The translations under genes and the position numbers were made by a program. Under the pieces are notes generated by a model. It ran no database searches. It saw only the letters and a program-made list of their open reading frames with translations, and was not told the DNA's origin. A stretch of 64,000 nucleotides of DNA from Formosa agariphila KMM 3901 (GTDB lineage: Bacteria > Bacteroidota > Bacteroidia > Flavobacteriales > Flavobacteriaceae), in contig NZ_HG315671.1 of the NCBI RefSeq assembly GCF_000723205.1, positions 1 through 64,000 of the forward strand, written 5' to 3'. Shown in pieces: positions 26,203 to 34,693 of the stretch. The first letter of the stretch is position 1. Each line of letters begins with the position of its first letter.

Positions 26203-27206
26203 CGTTCTACTAAAGTCGTTTTAATTGTTTTGGTTTCAAAAACATCTTCAGTACCTAAAGGTTGTTCTATTTTCGAAATTAAAATTTCAGCAGCAGTTTT
26301 TCCCATAAACACACTATGCTGATTTATACAGGTAATTGAAGGTTTGGTATATTTAAAAAAATCGCTGCTTGTAAAACTTATTATAGAAATATCATCTGGA
26401 ATGTTATAACCACGGTCTTGTGCTATTACCATCGATTCTACAGCCGAAAACTCTTCAAGTCCTATAATAGCATCTACATCTTGGTAATCTAACATGGTTT
26501 TAATTTCTGTTTCAAAATCATACCTTGGTTTTATAAGATTAATTATTTTTTTATTTACAGGAAGTTTATAGTCTTCTAAAGCCTTTAGGTAACCATTTAT
26601 ACGTAACTTAATAATTCCTACATTATCTAATGTAGAGACCACAGCAATATGTTTACAGCCTGTTTTTATTAAGTGTTCGGTGGCTTTGTAGGCACAATTA
26701 AAATCGTCTACAATAACTTTATCTGTGTTGATTGAATCTGAAACTCGATCAAACATAACAATTGGGCCAGCATTGTCAATAAAGGATTTTAGATGATTAA
26801 ACTGTTGCTTAGCTTCGGTTTCTTCGCTTAGTGAAATGAGTAAGCCGTCTACTAACCCATTTTCTAGCATATGTATAGAAGCTATTTCTTTTTCTAATTT
26901 ACTATGAGAAACTATTGCAATCACATTATAACCTTTGTCGTTAGCCACTTGTTCTATACCACTAAATGTTTTTACGAAAAAAGGATTTAATATGGAAGGC
27001 ATGATAACACCTATAGTTTTGGTCTTTTTATTTAATAGACTCAAAGCAATACTATTAGGTCTGTAGTTGTGTGTGTATGCGTATTCTTGAATTTTTAATT
27101 TAGTAGCATTACTAATTTCATGACTATCTTTTAAAGCTTTAGATACGGTAGCTATGGATACATTAAAAGTGTTAGCAATTTGCTTTAATGTGATGCGTTG
27201 TTTCAT
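26169..27206 (-). CDS. LacI-family transcriptional regulator, probably of xylose genes
   Basis: DNA-binding regulator. The N-terminal HTH reads ITLKQIANTFNVSIATVSKALK (about residues 4-25), with the hinge-helix RPNSIALSLLNKKTKTIGVI (about 50-70), followed by a periplasmic-binding-protein-like sugar-sensing domain to residue 345. It is convergent with the xylose transporter gene, so it is the obvious candidate to control xylBA and the transporter, but its ligand and operator are inferred from location only. Confidence 0.9.
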   Translation of the reverse strand: MKQRITLKQIANTFNVSIATVSKALKDSHEISNATKLKIQEYAYTHNYRPNSIALSLLNKKTKTIGVIMPSILNPFFVKTFSGIEQVANDKGYNVIAIVSHSKLEKEIASIHMLENGLVDGLLISLSEETEAKQQFNHLKSFIDNAGPIVMFDRVSDSINTDKVIVDDFNCAYKATEHLIKTGCKHIAVVSTLDNVGIIKLRINGYLKALEDYKLPVNKKIINLIKPRYDFETEIKTMLDYQDVDAIIGLEEFSAVESMVIAQDRGYNIPDDISIISFTSSDFFKYTKPSITCINQHSVFMGKTAAEILISKIEQPLGTEDVFETKTIKTTLVERKSTKSLANSY

Positions 27207-27549
27207 AGTGTATTTAAATTTGTAAAATTGAAACTGTAAAGCGTGAGTCTTATTGTAAAAGTATAAAAATAGCCTACATCTTTAACGTTTTAATATTATT
27301 ATAAAATAAGTCTTCGCTGAAAATATTGTAACGCAGGTGTTTAATTAAATTAATTTTAAAAAAGAGGCAAACGACTCATTCTTTAATAAAATCAAACATA
27401 TCTAGTAAAATAGTAGTAAGATTAGTTGTTTAGGTAATTTTTTTTATATTAAATTTACAGCCGTATAAAAATTGAGATTAAAACCTATATTAGATTTTAA
27501 TTTTTTATAAATTATTTTGGTTAAGTTACTTAGCCATTAAATAGAAGTG
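27207..27549. other. Intergenic region between the LacI gene and the PID-CTERM-like gene
   Basis: About 340 AT-rich bases between divergent genes. For the small gene a candidate promoter is TTG at 27426-27428 with TAAATTTA at 27450-27457 (21 bases apart; last base differs from TAnnTTTG). Nothing else recognised. Confidence 0.4.
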
Positions 27550-27747
27550 ATGCCAAATAAAATAAAACTTTTTATATTTACTTTCTTATTAATAGGTGCC
27601 GTGTCTATTGCTCAAACTAATATTGATGCTCCAGACGGTCCTCCGTTACCAGGAGCTCCAAATCCTCCAGGACTTCCTATAGATGGTGGTTTAGTTATTC
27701 TTATGGCAGCTGGTGCATATTATGGGGTAAAAAAATCTATTAAGTAA
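27550..27747 (+). CDS. PID-CTERM-like small sorting-signal protein
   Basis: 65 residues from the ATG at 27550 (a GTG lies just before it in frame at 27547). Order: signal peptide MPNKIKLFIFTFLLIGAVSIAQ; a short Pro-rich linker (PDGPPLPGAPNPPG); then PIDGGLVILMAAGAYYGVKK, i.e. a PID motif, hydrophobic helix and basic tail. This tripartite end resembles the PID-CTERM protein-sorting domain found on many flavobacterial proteins. It is almost only a sorting signal, with no folded domain in front. The function and the sorting enzyme are unknown; no sortase-like gene is in this window. Confidence 0.65.
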   Translation: MPNKIKLFIFTFLLIGAVSIAQTNIDAPDGPPLPGAPNPPGLPIDGGLVILMAAGAYYGVKKSIK

Positions 27748-27753
27748 TCTTTC

Positions 27754-28347
27754 TTACTTAATATCGAATTCTAATAAACGCTTTACGTACTTTCCTAATA
27801 CATCGAATTCTAAATTTACAGTATCTCCTATTTTAAAGTATTTAAAATTTGTGTGCTCAAAAGTATATGGGATAATCGCTACACTAAACTGATTGCGTTT
27901 AGAATCTACAACCGTTAAACTAGTTCCATTTACTGTAATAGACCCTTTTTCAATAGTGATATTTTTGAGGCTTTTATCATATTCAAAAGTAAATAACCAG
28001 CTTCCAGAAGTTTCTTTAATATCAATACACTCTGCCGTTTGGTCTACGTGCCCTTGTACAATATGTCCGTCTAACCGGTCTCCTAATAACATGGCGCGTT
28101 CTAAGTTTACTAGGTCGTTTGTTTTAAGTGTACTTAAATTTGTTTTGTTTAATGTTTCTTGAATTGCAGTAACCGTATAAGTGTTGTCTTTAATTTCTAC
28201 AACTGTTAAACAAACACCGTTATGAGCTATACTTTGATCAATTTTTAATTCTGAAGCTAAAGCACTTTCTATGGTTACATGTAGATTATCTTGATCTGAT
28301 TCTAGATTTGCAACACGACCTAAATTTTCTATTATTCCTGTAAACAT
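27754..28347 (-). CDS. ribE: Riboflavin synthase, alpha subunit
   Basis: Cytosolic enzyme forming riboflavin by dismutation of two 6,7-dimethyl-8-ribityllumazine. Two tandem lumazine-binding repeats make up its 197 residues: MFTGIIENLGRV...NGVCLTV and GHIVQGHVDQTA...GSITVNGTSLTVVD. The N-terminal MFTGII and the second-domain NGTSLTV are signatures of the family. No other riboflavin genes are adjacent. Convergent with the PID-CTERM-like gene, with only six bases between stop codons. Confidence 0.93.
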   Translation of the reverse strand: MFTGIIENLGRVANLESDQDNLHVTIESALASELKIDQSIAHNGVCLTVVEIKDNTYTVTAIQETLNKTNLSTLKTNDLVNLERAMLLGDRLDGHIVQGHVDQTAECIDIKETSGSWLFTFEYDKSLKNITIEKGSITVNGTSLTVVDSKRNQFSVAIIPYTFEHTNFKYFKIGDTVNLEFDVLGKYVKRLLEFDIK

Positions 28348-28412
28348 ATTAATTCATTTATTTGGTTAAATTTGTAGTTGTAAAATTACGAACAAAATAG
28401 TTATCAAGTTTA

Positions 28413-29435
28413 ATGAAGAAAGAAGAAAATATTATAGTTGGAATTTCAATTGGAGACTTGAATGGTATTGGAGGAGAGATTGTTTTAAAAACTTTCGAAG
28501 ACCCAAGAATTCTAGAGTTTTGTACACCAGTGATTTTCGCTTCAGTTAAAGTGATGTCATTTTATAAGAATCACTTTAAAATGGATATAAACTTTAACGG
28601 AATAAATCAGATAAATCAATTGGTTATTGGTAAGGTTAATGTTTTAAATTGTTGGAAGGAAAATGTGTCTATTAACTTTGGAAAGGAAGATTTTAAAATT
28701 GGTGAATATGCTATTAAATCTTTAGAGTTGGCTACCGAAGCTTTAAAAACAGGAGGAGTAGATTTGTTAGTAACAGCACCTATTAATAAACATAATATTC
28801 AGTCAGAAAAATTTAAATTCCCTGGACATACAGATTATTTAGCACAAGAATTGGAAGGAGAAAGTTTAATGTTTATGATTACTGACACTTTAAAAGTCGG
28901 ACTTTTAACTGATCATGTTCCAGTTAGTGAAATTGCAAACCATATTACTCCTGAATTAATCGAGAAGAAAATTAATACTGTTTACAAATCGTTACAACAA
29001 GATTTTCAAATTTCTAAACCAAAAATTGCTGTTTTAGGTATTAATCCGCATACAGGAGATAATGGGGTTATTGGTACTGAAGATGATGTTGTTTTACGTC
29101 CAACTTTAAATAAAATTAAAGAAAGTGGGAAGCTGGTATTTGGGCCATATGCAGCAGATAGCTTTTTTGGATCTAATAATTATAAGAATTTCGATGCTAT
29201 AATTGCATCATATCACGATCAAGGATTAATTCCGTTTAAAACCTTATCATTTGGTGAAGGTGTAAATTACACTGCGGGTTTAAATAAGGTAAGAACATCA
29301 CCTGATCATGGTACAGCTTTTGAAATAGCAGGAAAAGGTATTGCAAATGAGTCTTCATTTAAAGAAGCCTTATATTCTGGAATTCAGATTTATAAGCACC
29401 GTTTGGAATACGATAAACTAGTAAAAAGAGTGTAA
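28413..29435 (+). CDS. pdxA: 4-hydroxythreonine-4-phosphate dehydrogenase
   Basis: Pyridoxal phosphate pathway enzyme of the DXP-dependent route. NAD-dependent oxidation and decarboxylation of 4-phosphohydroxy-L-threonine. Signatures: ISIGDLNGIGGEI at the start, TAPINKHNI with substrate contact, FPGHTDYLAQEL with a metal-binding His, LGINPHTGDNGVIG, and ASYHDQGLIPFKTL with a second metal His, then TSPDHGTAFEIAGKG. Length of 340 is normal. It precedes yceD-rpmF with about 100 bases and a new promoter, so it may be a separate unit. Confidence 0.95.
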   Translation: MKKEENIIVGISIGDLNGIGGEIVLKTFEDPRILEFCTPVIFASVKVMSFYKNHFKMDINFNGINQINQLVIGKVNVLNCWKENVSINFGKEDFKIGEYAIKSLELATEALKTGGVDLLVTAPINKHNIQSEKFKFPGHTDYLAQELEGESLMFMITDTLKVGLLTDHVPVSEIANHITPELIEKKINTVYKSLQQDFQISKPKIAVLGINPHTGDNGVIGTEDDVVLRPTLNKIKESGKLVFGPYAADSFFGSNNYKNFDAIIASYHDQGLIPFKTLSFGEGVNYTAGLNKVRTSPDHGTAFEIAGKGIANESSFKEALYSGIQIYKHRLEYDKLVKRV

Positions 29436-29482
29436 AATATTAAATAAAAAAGATATAAACAAAAAAATGTTTATAAGTAAGC

Positions 29483-29510
29483 TTGTGTAAAATAAAAATT
29501 CATATATTTG
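29483..29510 (+). promoter_or_regulatory. Promoter of yceD-rpmF
   Basis: TTG at 29483-29485, a 17-base spacer and TATATTTG at 29503-29510: a perfect flavobacterial consensus promoter. The start codon of the yceD-like gene is 22 bases past the -7 box. Confidence 0.75.
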
Positions 29511-29532
29511 CAGGCTCAAATTAGATATAGAA

Positions 29533-30075
29533 ATGAAGCTGTTGAAAGAATTTACAATTCAATTCGTTGGATTAAAATTAGGAAAACATCAATTCGAATA
29601 TCAAATTGGACAAGAGTTCTTTACACATTTTGGGTATGAAGATTTTAATGATGCTAACATTCAAGTAAATGTGCTTTTCGAAAAAAAGACCACCTTATTA
29701 GAATTGCATTTTGAAATTTCGGGAATTGTAAATGTCTATTGTGATGTCACAAATGAACCTTACGATCAACCTATTCAAAATGAATTTGATTTGGTAGTGA
29801 ATTTTGGTGACGAGTATAATGACGAAGAAATTGACTTACTAGTTATTCCTCATGGGGAATACGAGTTAAATATACAACAGTATATTTACGAACTAATAGT
29901 ATTGGCAATTCCAACAAAACGTGTTCATCCAGGAATTGAAGATGGAACGTTAAAGTCAGAGATACTCGATAAGTTAGAAGAATTAAGTCCTAAAATAAAG
30001 GAAGAAAAAAAAGACCAGGAGGAGTCAGACCCTCGTTGGAATACATTAAAGCAACTATTAACGGATAATAAATAA
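29533..30075 (+). CDS. YceD-like DUF177 protein
   Basis: Member of the DUF177 family, linked with 23S rRNA accumulation in bacteria and plants and typically encoded before L32. Typical features: the CDVTNEPYDQPIQNEF segment (about 75-90) around a degenerate metal site, DLLVIPHGEYELNIQQYIYELIVLAIP (about 102-128) and an acidic/basic C-terminus ending in WNTLKQLL. The canonical CxRCL-type Cys pair is reduced to one Cys. It is seven bases before rpmF, in the usual order yceD-rpmF, confirming the assignment. Confidence 0.85.
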   Translation: MKLLKEFTIQFVGLKLGKHQFEYQIGQEFFTHFGYEDFNDANIQVNVLFEKKTTLLELHFEISGIVNVYCDVTNEPYDQPIQNEFDLVVNFGDEYNDEEIDLLVIPHGEYELNIQQYIYELIVLAIPTKRVHPGIEDGTLKSEILDKLEELSPKIKEEKKDQEESDPRWNTLKQLLTDNK

Positions 30076-30082
30076 ATAGAAA

Positions 30083-30286
30083 ATGGCACATCCTAAAAGA
30101 AAAATCTCGAAAACAAGAAGAGATAAAAGAAGAACACATTATAAAGCAACTGCGCCACAAATTGCTACTTGTCCTACAACAGGAGAAGCTCACTTATATC
30201 ACAGAGCTCACTGGCATGAAGGTAAATTATACTACAGAGGTCAAGTATTAATTGACAACTCAGAGGTAGAGGAAAATCTAGCATAA
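30083..30286 (+). CDS. rpmF: 50S ribosomal protein L32
   Basis: 67-residue ribosomal protein starting [19 protein letters not shown], the conserved L32 N-terminus. It has only one Cys ([20 protein letters not shown]); the four-Cys zinc ribbon of C+ L32 forms is absent, so this is a zinc-independent (C-) form, as is usual in this group. It is translated with yceD and closed by a strong terminator. Confidence 0.96.
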   Translation: MAHPKRKISKTRRDKRRTHYKATAPQIATCPTTGEAHLYHRAHWHEGKLYYRGQVLIDNSEVEENLA

Positions 30287-30306
30287 GTATTATGCACGCA
30301 TATAAA

Positions 30307-30335
30307 AAAACGCTCCATTTGTGAGCGTTTTTTTT
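30307..30335 (+). terminator. Terminator after rpmF
   Basis: ACGCTC (30310-30315) and GAGCGT (30323-30328) form the stem with a seven-base loop, flanked by A and T runs that extend pairing; ends in eight Ts. Confidence 0.92.
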
Positions 30336-30465
30336 GTCATATAGTTTTCTATAAGTCAAAAACAACTTAATTTGCATCTAATTAAACTAAAAATTAAGTA
30401 ATTTGGCCGTAAAATTGATGTTTCAGGTCTAATTATCTAAGTTTTGGTTCAATAATTTATACGTT

Positions 30466-31461
30466 ATGAGTAAAATAACAGCGGCTATTACGGCTGTAGG
30501 AGCATATGTGCCAGAGCACGTTTTAACTAATAAGATGTTAGAGTCTATGGTTGAAACAAATGATGAATGGATTACCTCAAGAACAGGTATTAAAGAACGT
30601 CGTATTTTAAAGGAAGTTGGAAAAGGAACTTCTTTTCTAGCAATAAATGCAGCTCAAGACCTAATAGACAAATCTGGAGTAGATCCAAAGGAAATCGATT
30701 TAGTAATTGTAGCGACAGCGACACCAGACATGAAAGCCGCTGCAACAGCATCTTTTACTGCAACAGCAATTGGAGCCGTAAATGCATTTGCTTACGATTT
30801 AGAAGCAGCATGTTCAAGCTTTCTATTTGGAATGTCAACAGCGTCTAGTTACATTGAATCTGGACGTTATAAAAAAATATTACTTATTGGAGCAGATAAA
30901 AATTCTTCAATGATTAATTATAAAGACCGTGCAACATGTATTATTTTTGGTGATGGTGCCGGTGCAGTGTTATTCGAACCTAATGAAGAAGGTTTCGGGT
31001 TACACGACGAGTATTTAAGAAGCGATGGTAGTGGTAGAGATTTTCTACAAGCTACATATGGCGGATCATCTTTTCCTATTACTCCAGAAGCAGTAGCAGA
31101 AGGAAAGCACTTTGTGTTTCAAGATGGAAAAACAGTATTTAAGAATGCAGTATCTAATATGGCAGATGTTGCCGTAAAAATATTAGAACGAAATAATTTG
31201 ACTAAAGACGAAATTTCTTGGCTAGTAGCACACCAAGCAAATAAGCGTATTATTGATGCTACAGCTAATAGAATAGATTTAGATTCGAAAAAAGTAATGA
31301 CTAATATAGAAAAGTATGGTAACACCACTTCTGCTACATTACCATTATTGCTTAACGATTATGAAAAACAACTTAAAAAAGGCGATAAATTAGTTTTTGC
31401 AGCTTTTGGAGGTGGTTTTACATGGGGATCTATTTATTTAACTTGGGCATACAACTCTTAA
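30466..31461 (+). CDS. fabH: 3-oxoacyl-ACP synthase III
   Basis: Starts fatty-acid synthesis by condensing acetyl-CoA with malonyl-ACP (branched primers are usual in this group). The active-site triad is visible: Cys116 in DLEAACSSF, His in WLVAHQANKRI and Asn in EKYGNTTSATLP. Length of 331 is normal. The order rpmF-fabH-accB-accC is common in Bacteroidota; plsX, often found before fabH elsewhere, is absent here. A terminator and a 180-base gap part it from rpmF, so it has its own promoter. accB follows 36 bases after. Confidence 0.95.
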   Translation: MSKITAAITAVGAYVPEHVLTNKMLESMVETNDEWITSRTGIKERRILKEVGKGTSFLAINAAQDLIDKSGVDPKEIDLVIVATATPDMKAAATASFTATAIGAVNAFAYDLEAACSSFLFGMSTASSYIESGRYKKILLIGADKNSSMINYKDRATCIIFGDGAGAVLFEPNEEGFGLHDEYLRSDGSGRDFLQATYGGSSFPITPEAVAEGKHFVFQDGKTVFKNAVSNMADVAVKILERNNLTKDEISWLVAHQANKRIIDATANRIDLDSKKVMTNIEKYGNTTSATLPLLLNDYEKQLKKGDKLVFAAFGGGFTWGSIYLTWAYNS

Positions 31462-31497
31462 TTGACTAGTAATAACTTATTTAAAATCTAATTTATT

Positions 31498-31986
31498 ATG
31501 GATTTAAAAGACATTCAAAATTTAATCAAATTCGTTGCCAAATCTGGAGCAAGCGAGGTTAAATTAGAAACAGACGATGTAAAGATTACCATTAAAACAG
31601 GTGGTGACGATAAAGGTGAAACTACTACTTATGTACAACAAATACCTGTAGGCGCACCCGTGGCTCAGGCTCCTGTTGCACAACCTGTAGCAACAGCCGC
31701 TCCTGAAGCTGCAGCAGCGCCAGCTGTCGCAGACCCAGATTCAAAATACATTACTATTAAATCTCCAATCATTGGAACGTTATATAGAAAACCCTCTCCA
31801 GACAAACCACTGTTTGTAGAAGTTGGACAAACTATAAACGAAGGCGATGTACTTTGTATTATTGAAGCAATGAAACTTTTTAACGAAATTGAATCAGAGG
31901 TATCTGGTAAAATTGTTAAAGTTCTTGTAGACGATGCGTCACCAGTAGAATTTGATCAACCGTTATTTTTGGTAGATCCATCATAA
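31498..31986 (+). CDS. accB: Acetyl-CoA carboxylase biotin carboxyl carrier protein
   Basis: Carrier of the biotin arm that shuttles carboxyl groups between AccC and AccAD. N-terminal helical region (1-35), a flexible Ala/Pro-rich linker (about 52-78) and a biotinyl domain (about 84-162) with the biotinylated Lys126 in IIEAMKLFNE. It forms an operon with fabH and accC; the 74-base gap before accC holds an inverted repeat. Confidence 0.95.
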   Translation: MDLKDIQNLIKFVAKSGASEVKLETDDVKITIKTGGDDKGETTTYVQQIPVGAPVAQAPVAQPVATAAPEAAAAPAVADPDSKYITIKSPIIGTLYRKPSPDKPLFVEVGQTINEGDVLCIIEAMKLFNEIESEVSGKIVKVLVDDASPVEFDQPLFLVDPS

Positions 31987-31995
31987 CAAATTTTA

Positions 31996-32030
31996 AAATT
32001 CCAAAACAAATCCCAATAGACTTGGAATTT
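31996..32030. repeat. Inverted repeat in the accB-accC gap
   Basis: AAATTCCAA (31996-32004) and TTGGAATTT (32022-32030) with 17 bases between, surrounded by similar AATTCCAAA/TTTGGAATT words. No T run, so it is not a standard terminator; it may set the ratio of accB to accC mRNA. Confidence 0.4.
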
Positions 32031-32060
32031 GGAATTTGAGATTTTTAAATTGTACATGTT

Positions 32061-33416
32061 ATGTTTAAAAAAATACTAATAGCCAATAGAGGAGAAATAG
32101 CACTACGTGTTATTAGAACCTGTAAAGAAATGGGAATTAAAACGGTTGCAGTGTATTCTACAGCCGATGCAGAAAGTTTGCATGTAAAATTTGCAGACGA
32201 GGCCGTGTGTATTGGCCCAGCACCAAGTAGTGAATCCTATTTAAAAATGTCTAATATAATTGCAGCTGCAGAAATTACAAATGCAGATGCTATTCACCCA
32301 GGATACGGGTTTCTTTCAGAAAATGCTAAATTTTCTAAAATATGCGAGGAACACGATATTAAATTCATTGGGGCGTCTGCCGAGATGATTTCTAAAATGG
32401 GTGATAAAGCTACTGCAAAAGAAACCATGAAAGCTGCCGGTGTACCATGTGTGCCAGGAAGTGATGGTATTATAGAAGACTTTGAAACTTGTCAAAAAAT
32501 AGCTCTAGAAACCGGATATCCTGTAATGCTTAAAGCAACAGCAGGTGGTGGTGGTAAAGGAATGCGTGCCATTTGGAAAGAAGAAGACTTAAAAGACGGG
32601 TGGGATTCTGCACGTCAAGAAGCTAAAGCTGCCTTCGGAAATGATGGTATGTATATGGAGAAACTTATAGAAGAACCTCGCCATATCGAGATTCAAATCG
32701 TAGGAGATTCTACCGGAAGAGCTTGTCATTTATCAGAACGTGATTGTTCTATTCAGCGTCGTCACCAAAAACTAACAGAAGAGGTGCCTTCGCCGTTTAT
32801 GACTAAGAAATTACGAGACGAAATGGGTAAAGCAGCTGTTCAGGCAGCAGAATATATAAAGTATGAAGGTGTAGGAACTATCGAATTTTTGGTAGACAAA
32901 CACCGTAAATTCTACTTTATGGAAATGAATACGCGTATTCAAGTAGAGCACCCAATTACAGAGCAAGTTATAGACTTCGACTTAGTAAGAGAGCAAATTA
33001 TTGTTGCTGCTGGAGTGCCTATTACTGGTAAAAACTACACCCCTAACTTACATTCTATCGAATGTCGTATTAATGCTGAAGATCCTTACAACGGATTCCG
33101 TCCGTCGCCAGGTTTAATTACAACATTACATGCGCCAGGTGGTCATGGTGTGCGTCTAGATACGCATGTTTATGCAGGATATAGTATTCCACCAAATTAC
33201 GATTCTATGATTGCAAAGTTAATTACAACAGCGCAAACTCGTGAAGAAGCCATCAGTAAAATGAAACGTGCTTTAGACGAATTCGTAATAGAAGGTATAA
33301 AGACAACAATTCCGTTCCATAGACAGTTAATGGATCACCCAGATTATATTGCTGGGAACTATACCACAAAATTTATGGAAGATTTCGTAATGGAAAAACC
33401 TCCAAAAGAAGATTAA
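32061..33416 (+). CDS. accC: Acetyl-CoA carboxylase biotin carboxylase subunit
   Basis: ATP-dependent carboxylation of biotin on AccB. ATP-grasp enzyme of 451 residues. Visible motifs: [17 protein letters not shown] at the N-terminus, [13 protein letters not shown], the Gly-rich ATP loop GGGGKGMR (about 166-173), the catalytic [15 protein letters not shown] (about 290-304). No transcarboxylase domain, so it is the single subunit. Last gene of fabH-accB-accC; a terminator follows. Confidence 0.96.
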   Translation: MFKKILIANRGEIALRVIRTCKEMGIKTVAVYSTADAESLHVKFADEAVCIGPAPSSESYLKMSNIIAAAEITNADAIHPGYGFLSENAKFSKICEEHDIKFIGASAEMISKMGDKATAKETMKAAGVPCVPGSDGIIEDFETCQKIALETGYPVMLKATAGGGGKGMRAIWKEEDLKDGWDSARQEAKAAFGNDGMYMEKLIEEPRHIEIQIVGDSTGRACHLSERDCSIQRRHQKLTEEVPSPFMTKKLRDEMGKAAVQAAEYIKYEGVGTIEFLVDKHRKFYFMEMNTRIQVEHPITEQVIDFDLVREQIIVAAGVPITGKNYTPNLHSIECRINAEDPYNGFRPSPGLITTLHAPGGHGVRLDTHVYAGYSIPPNYDSMIAKLITTAQTREEAISKMKRALDEFVIEGIKTTIPFHRQLMDHPDYIAGNYTTKFMEDFVMEKPPKED

Positions 33417-33424
33417 AACAAAGC

Positions 33425-33453
33425 AACTCCGGAATTTATTTCGGAGTTTTTTT
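33425..33453 (+). terminator. Terminator after accC
   Basis: AACTCCG (33425-33431) and CGGAGTT (33442-33448) with an AT-rich loop and a run of Ts. Begins nine bases after the accC stop codon. Confidence 0.88.
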
Positions 33454-33476
33454 ATGGTGTTACTTTTGCAAAAAAG

Positions 33477-33548
33477 CAAAAGTCAGGCTATCCACTATAT
33501 CTTTTATTTTTAAAAAAATAAAAGGATGCCGTTTCTATCCTTAACACA
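33477..33548 (-). repeat. Dispersed hairpin repeat, copy A
   Basis: Read on the minus strand it contains GGCATCCTTTTAT, an A/T-rich spacer, ATAAAAGATATA and GGATAGC. The same order of words occurs at 57731-57800. The TCTTTTAT/ATAAAAGA arms can pair. It lies downstream of accC and has no reading frame. Confidence 0.55.
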
Positions 33549-33701
33549 AAAAGTGTCTTTCAATAGGTAAAAATTAACATCATAGTTTACATCAAAACTC
33601 TTCTTGTAAACATTAATCTTATATCTAATTAGTTGCTTCAATCACTTTAGTATTATAATGATATTTATGTAAATAAATGGTTTTATAATTCAAGGATGTT
33701 C

Positions 33702-33731
33702 AAAAAAAGGTGCCATTTAACACCCTTTTTT
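33702..33731 (+). terminator. Orphan terminator-like hairpin
   Basis: AAAAAAAGGTG and CACCCTTTTTT pair around an eight-base loop with one bulged C. No gene ends here on either strand, so it could close a short RNA beginning upstream near 33600, where GTTTACA (33585-33591) and TGTAAAC (33605-33611) form another hairpin. Confidence 0.45.
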
Positions 33732-33793
33732 CCCGTTAGACTAATTTTTAGGTATTTAAACTAGTTTTCTTTTAGTGAAGTAGTAGCGCAGTA

Positions 33794-33801
33794 TATATTT
33801 G
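33794..33801 (+). promoter_or_regulatory. Candidate -7 box of a small RNA
   Basis: TATATTTG, a perfect TAnnTTTG, with no gene downstream on the plus strand for over 800 bases but a strong terminator 46 bases later. A TTTAG around 33771 is the nearest -33-like element. Confidence 0.5.
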
Positions 33802-33805
33802 TATC

Positions 33806-33876
33806 ACCATAACATAAGTAGGTTAAGTTCATGGTAGATTTGGGGCAAAAAGGTGAACTTAACAGTTCACCTTTTT
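33806..33876 (+). ncRNA. Candidate small RNA with alternative hairpins
   Basis: Predicted to start a few bases after the -7 box at 33794-33801 and to end at a terminator whose arms are AAAAAGGTGAACT (33847-33859) and AGTTCACCTTTTT (33864-33876). A second, perfect ten-base pairing is possible between GTTAAGTTCA (33822-33831) and TGAACTTAAC (33854-33863), which uses part of the terminator stem, so the two folds exclude each other. No reading frame and no same-strand gene follow, so it is more like a free small RNA than an attenuator. It might belong to a known Flavobacteria RNA family such as Flavo-1, which I cannot check. Confidence 0.55.
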
Positions 33877-33893
33877 CATTTTAAAATGGTTTC

Positions 33894-33930
33894 TAAAAAA
33901 AATCGGACTATAAATTAATATAGCCCGATT
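33894..33930 (-). terminator. Terminator after the superoxide dismutase gene
   Basis: AATCGGACTATA (33901-33912) and TATAGCCCGATT (33919-33930) pair around AATTAA with one mismatch; on the minus strand the stem is followed by a T run. It lies 23 bases past the stop codon of the dismutase gene. Confidence 0.85.
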
Positions 33931-33952
33931 TCAATATAAAATTTAAAACGTT

Positions 33953-34561
33953 TTATTTTGCTTCAGCATAACGACGTTCTACTTCATTCCAGTTAATTAC
34001 ATCAAAAAATGCATTAATATAATCTGGTCTTCTATTTTGGTAGTTTAAGTAGTAAGCGTGTTCCCAAACATCTAATCCTAAAATAGGAGTTCCGTCACAA
34101 TTAACACCTGGCATTAATGGATTGTCTTGGTTTGGTGTAGAACATACAGAAACTTTACCTCCTTTATGTACACATAACCAAGCCCAACCAGAACCAAACT
34201 GTGTTGCAGCAGCATTACTAAAAGCTTCTTTAAAAGCATCAACAGATTCGAAAGCCTCTTCAATAGCTGCTTTTAAATCTCCAGATAAACGACCTTTACC
34301 TTCAGGGTTCATTATTTCCCAAAATAAAGAGTGGTTATAAAATCCACCACCGTTATTTCTAACTGCTCCATTGCTCATGTCTAAACTAGTAAGAATGTCT
34401 TCAATAGATTTTCCTTCTAATTCAGTACCCTCAATAGCGCCGTTTAATTTGGTAGTATATCCTTGGTGATGTTTAGTATGATGTATTTCCATTGTACGAG
34501 CATCGATGTTTGGTTCTAATGCATCGTAAGCATATTGTAATTTCGGTAATTCGAAAGCCAT
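33953..34561 (-). CDS. Fe/Mn superoxide dismutase
   Basis: Cytosolic dismutase of 202 residues starting [17 protein letters not shown] at 34561; the longer frame to 34624 adds 21 residues with no family similarity. Metal ligands are visible: His in the [12 protein letters not shown] helix, His in NHSLFW, and Asp/His in [20 protein letters not shown], the SOD signature. Iron versus manganese preference cannot be read with certainty. The helicase-nuclease gene diverges from it. Confidence 0.93.
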   Translation of the reverse strand: MAFELPKLQYAYDALEPNIDARTMEIHHTKHHQGYTTKLNGAIEGTELEGKSIEDILTSLDMSNGAVRNNGGGFYNHSLFWEIMNPEGKGRLSGDLKAAIEEAFESVDAFKEAFSNAAATQFGSGWAWLCVHKGGKVSVCSTPNQDNPLMPGVNCDGTPILGLDVWEHAYYLNYQNRRPDYINAFFDVINWNEVERRYAEAK

Positions 34562-34599
34562 AATATTGTGTTTTTTAAGATTAATAAAAATTTCTTCCT

Positions 34600-34607
34600 C
34601 AAATTTA
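34600..34607 (-). promoter_or_regulatory. Candidate -7 box of the superoxide dismutase gene
   Basis: Reads TAAATTTG on the minus strand, perfect TAnnTTTG, about 40 bases before the ATG at 34561. A TTG on the same strand at 34622-34624 is only 14 bases away. Confidence 0.45.
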
Positions 34608-34693
34608 AGGATAATACGTGTCAATTAAAAATAATTAATTGTTATCAAACCATTGATAGTTTTTATCTTGTCTACAAAAATTATTTAATAGAC

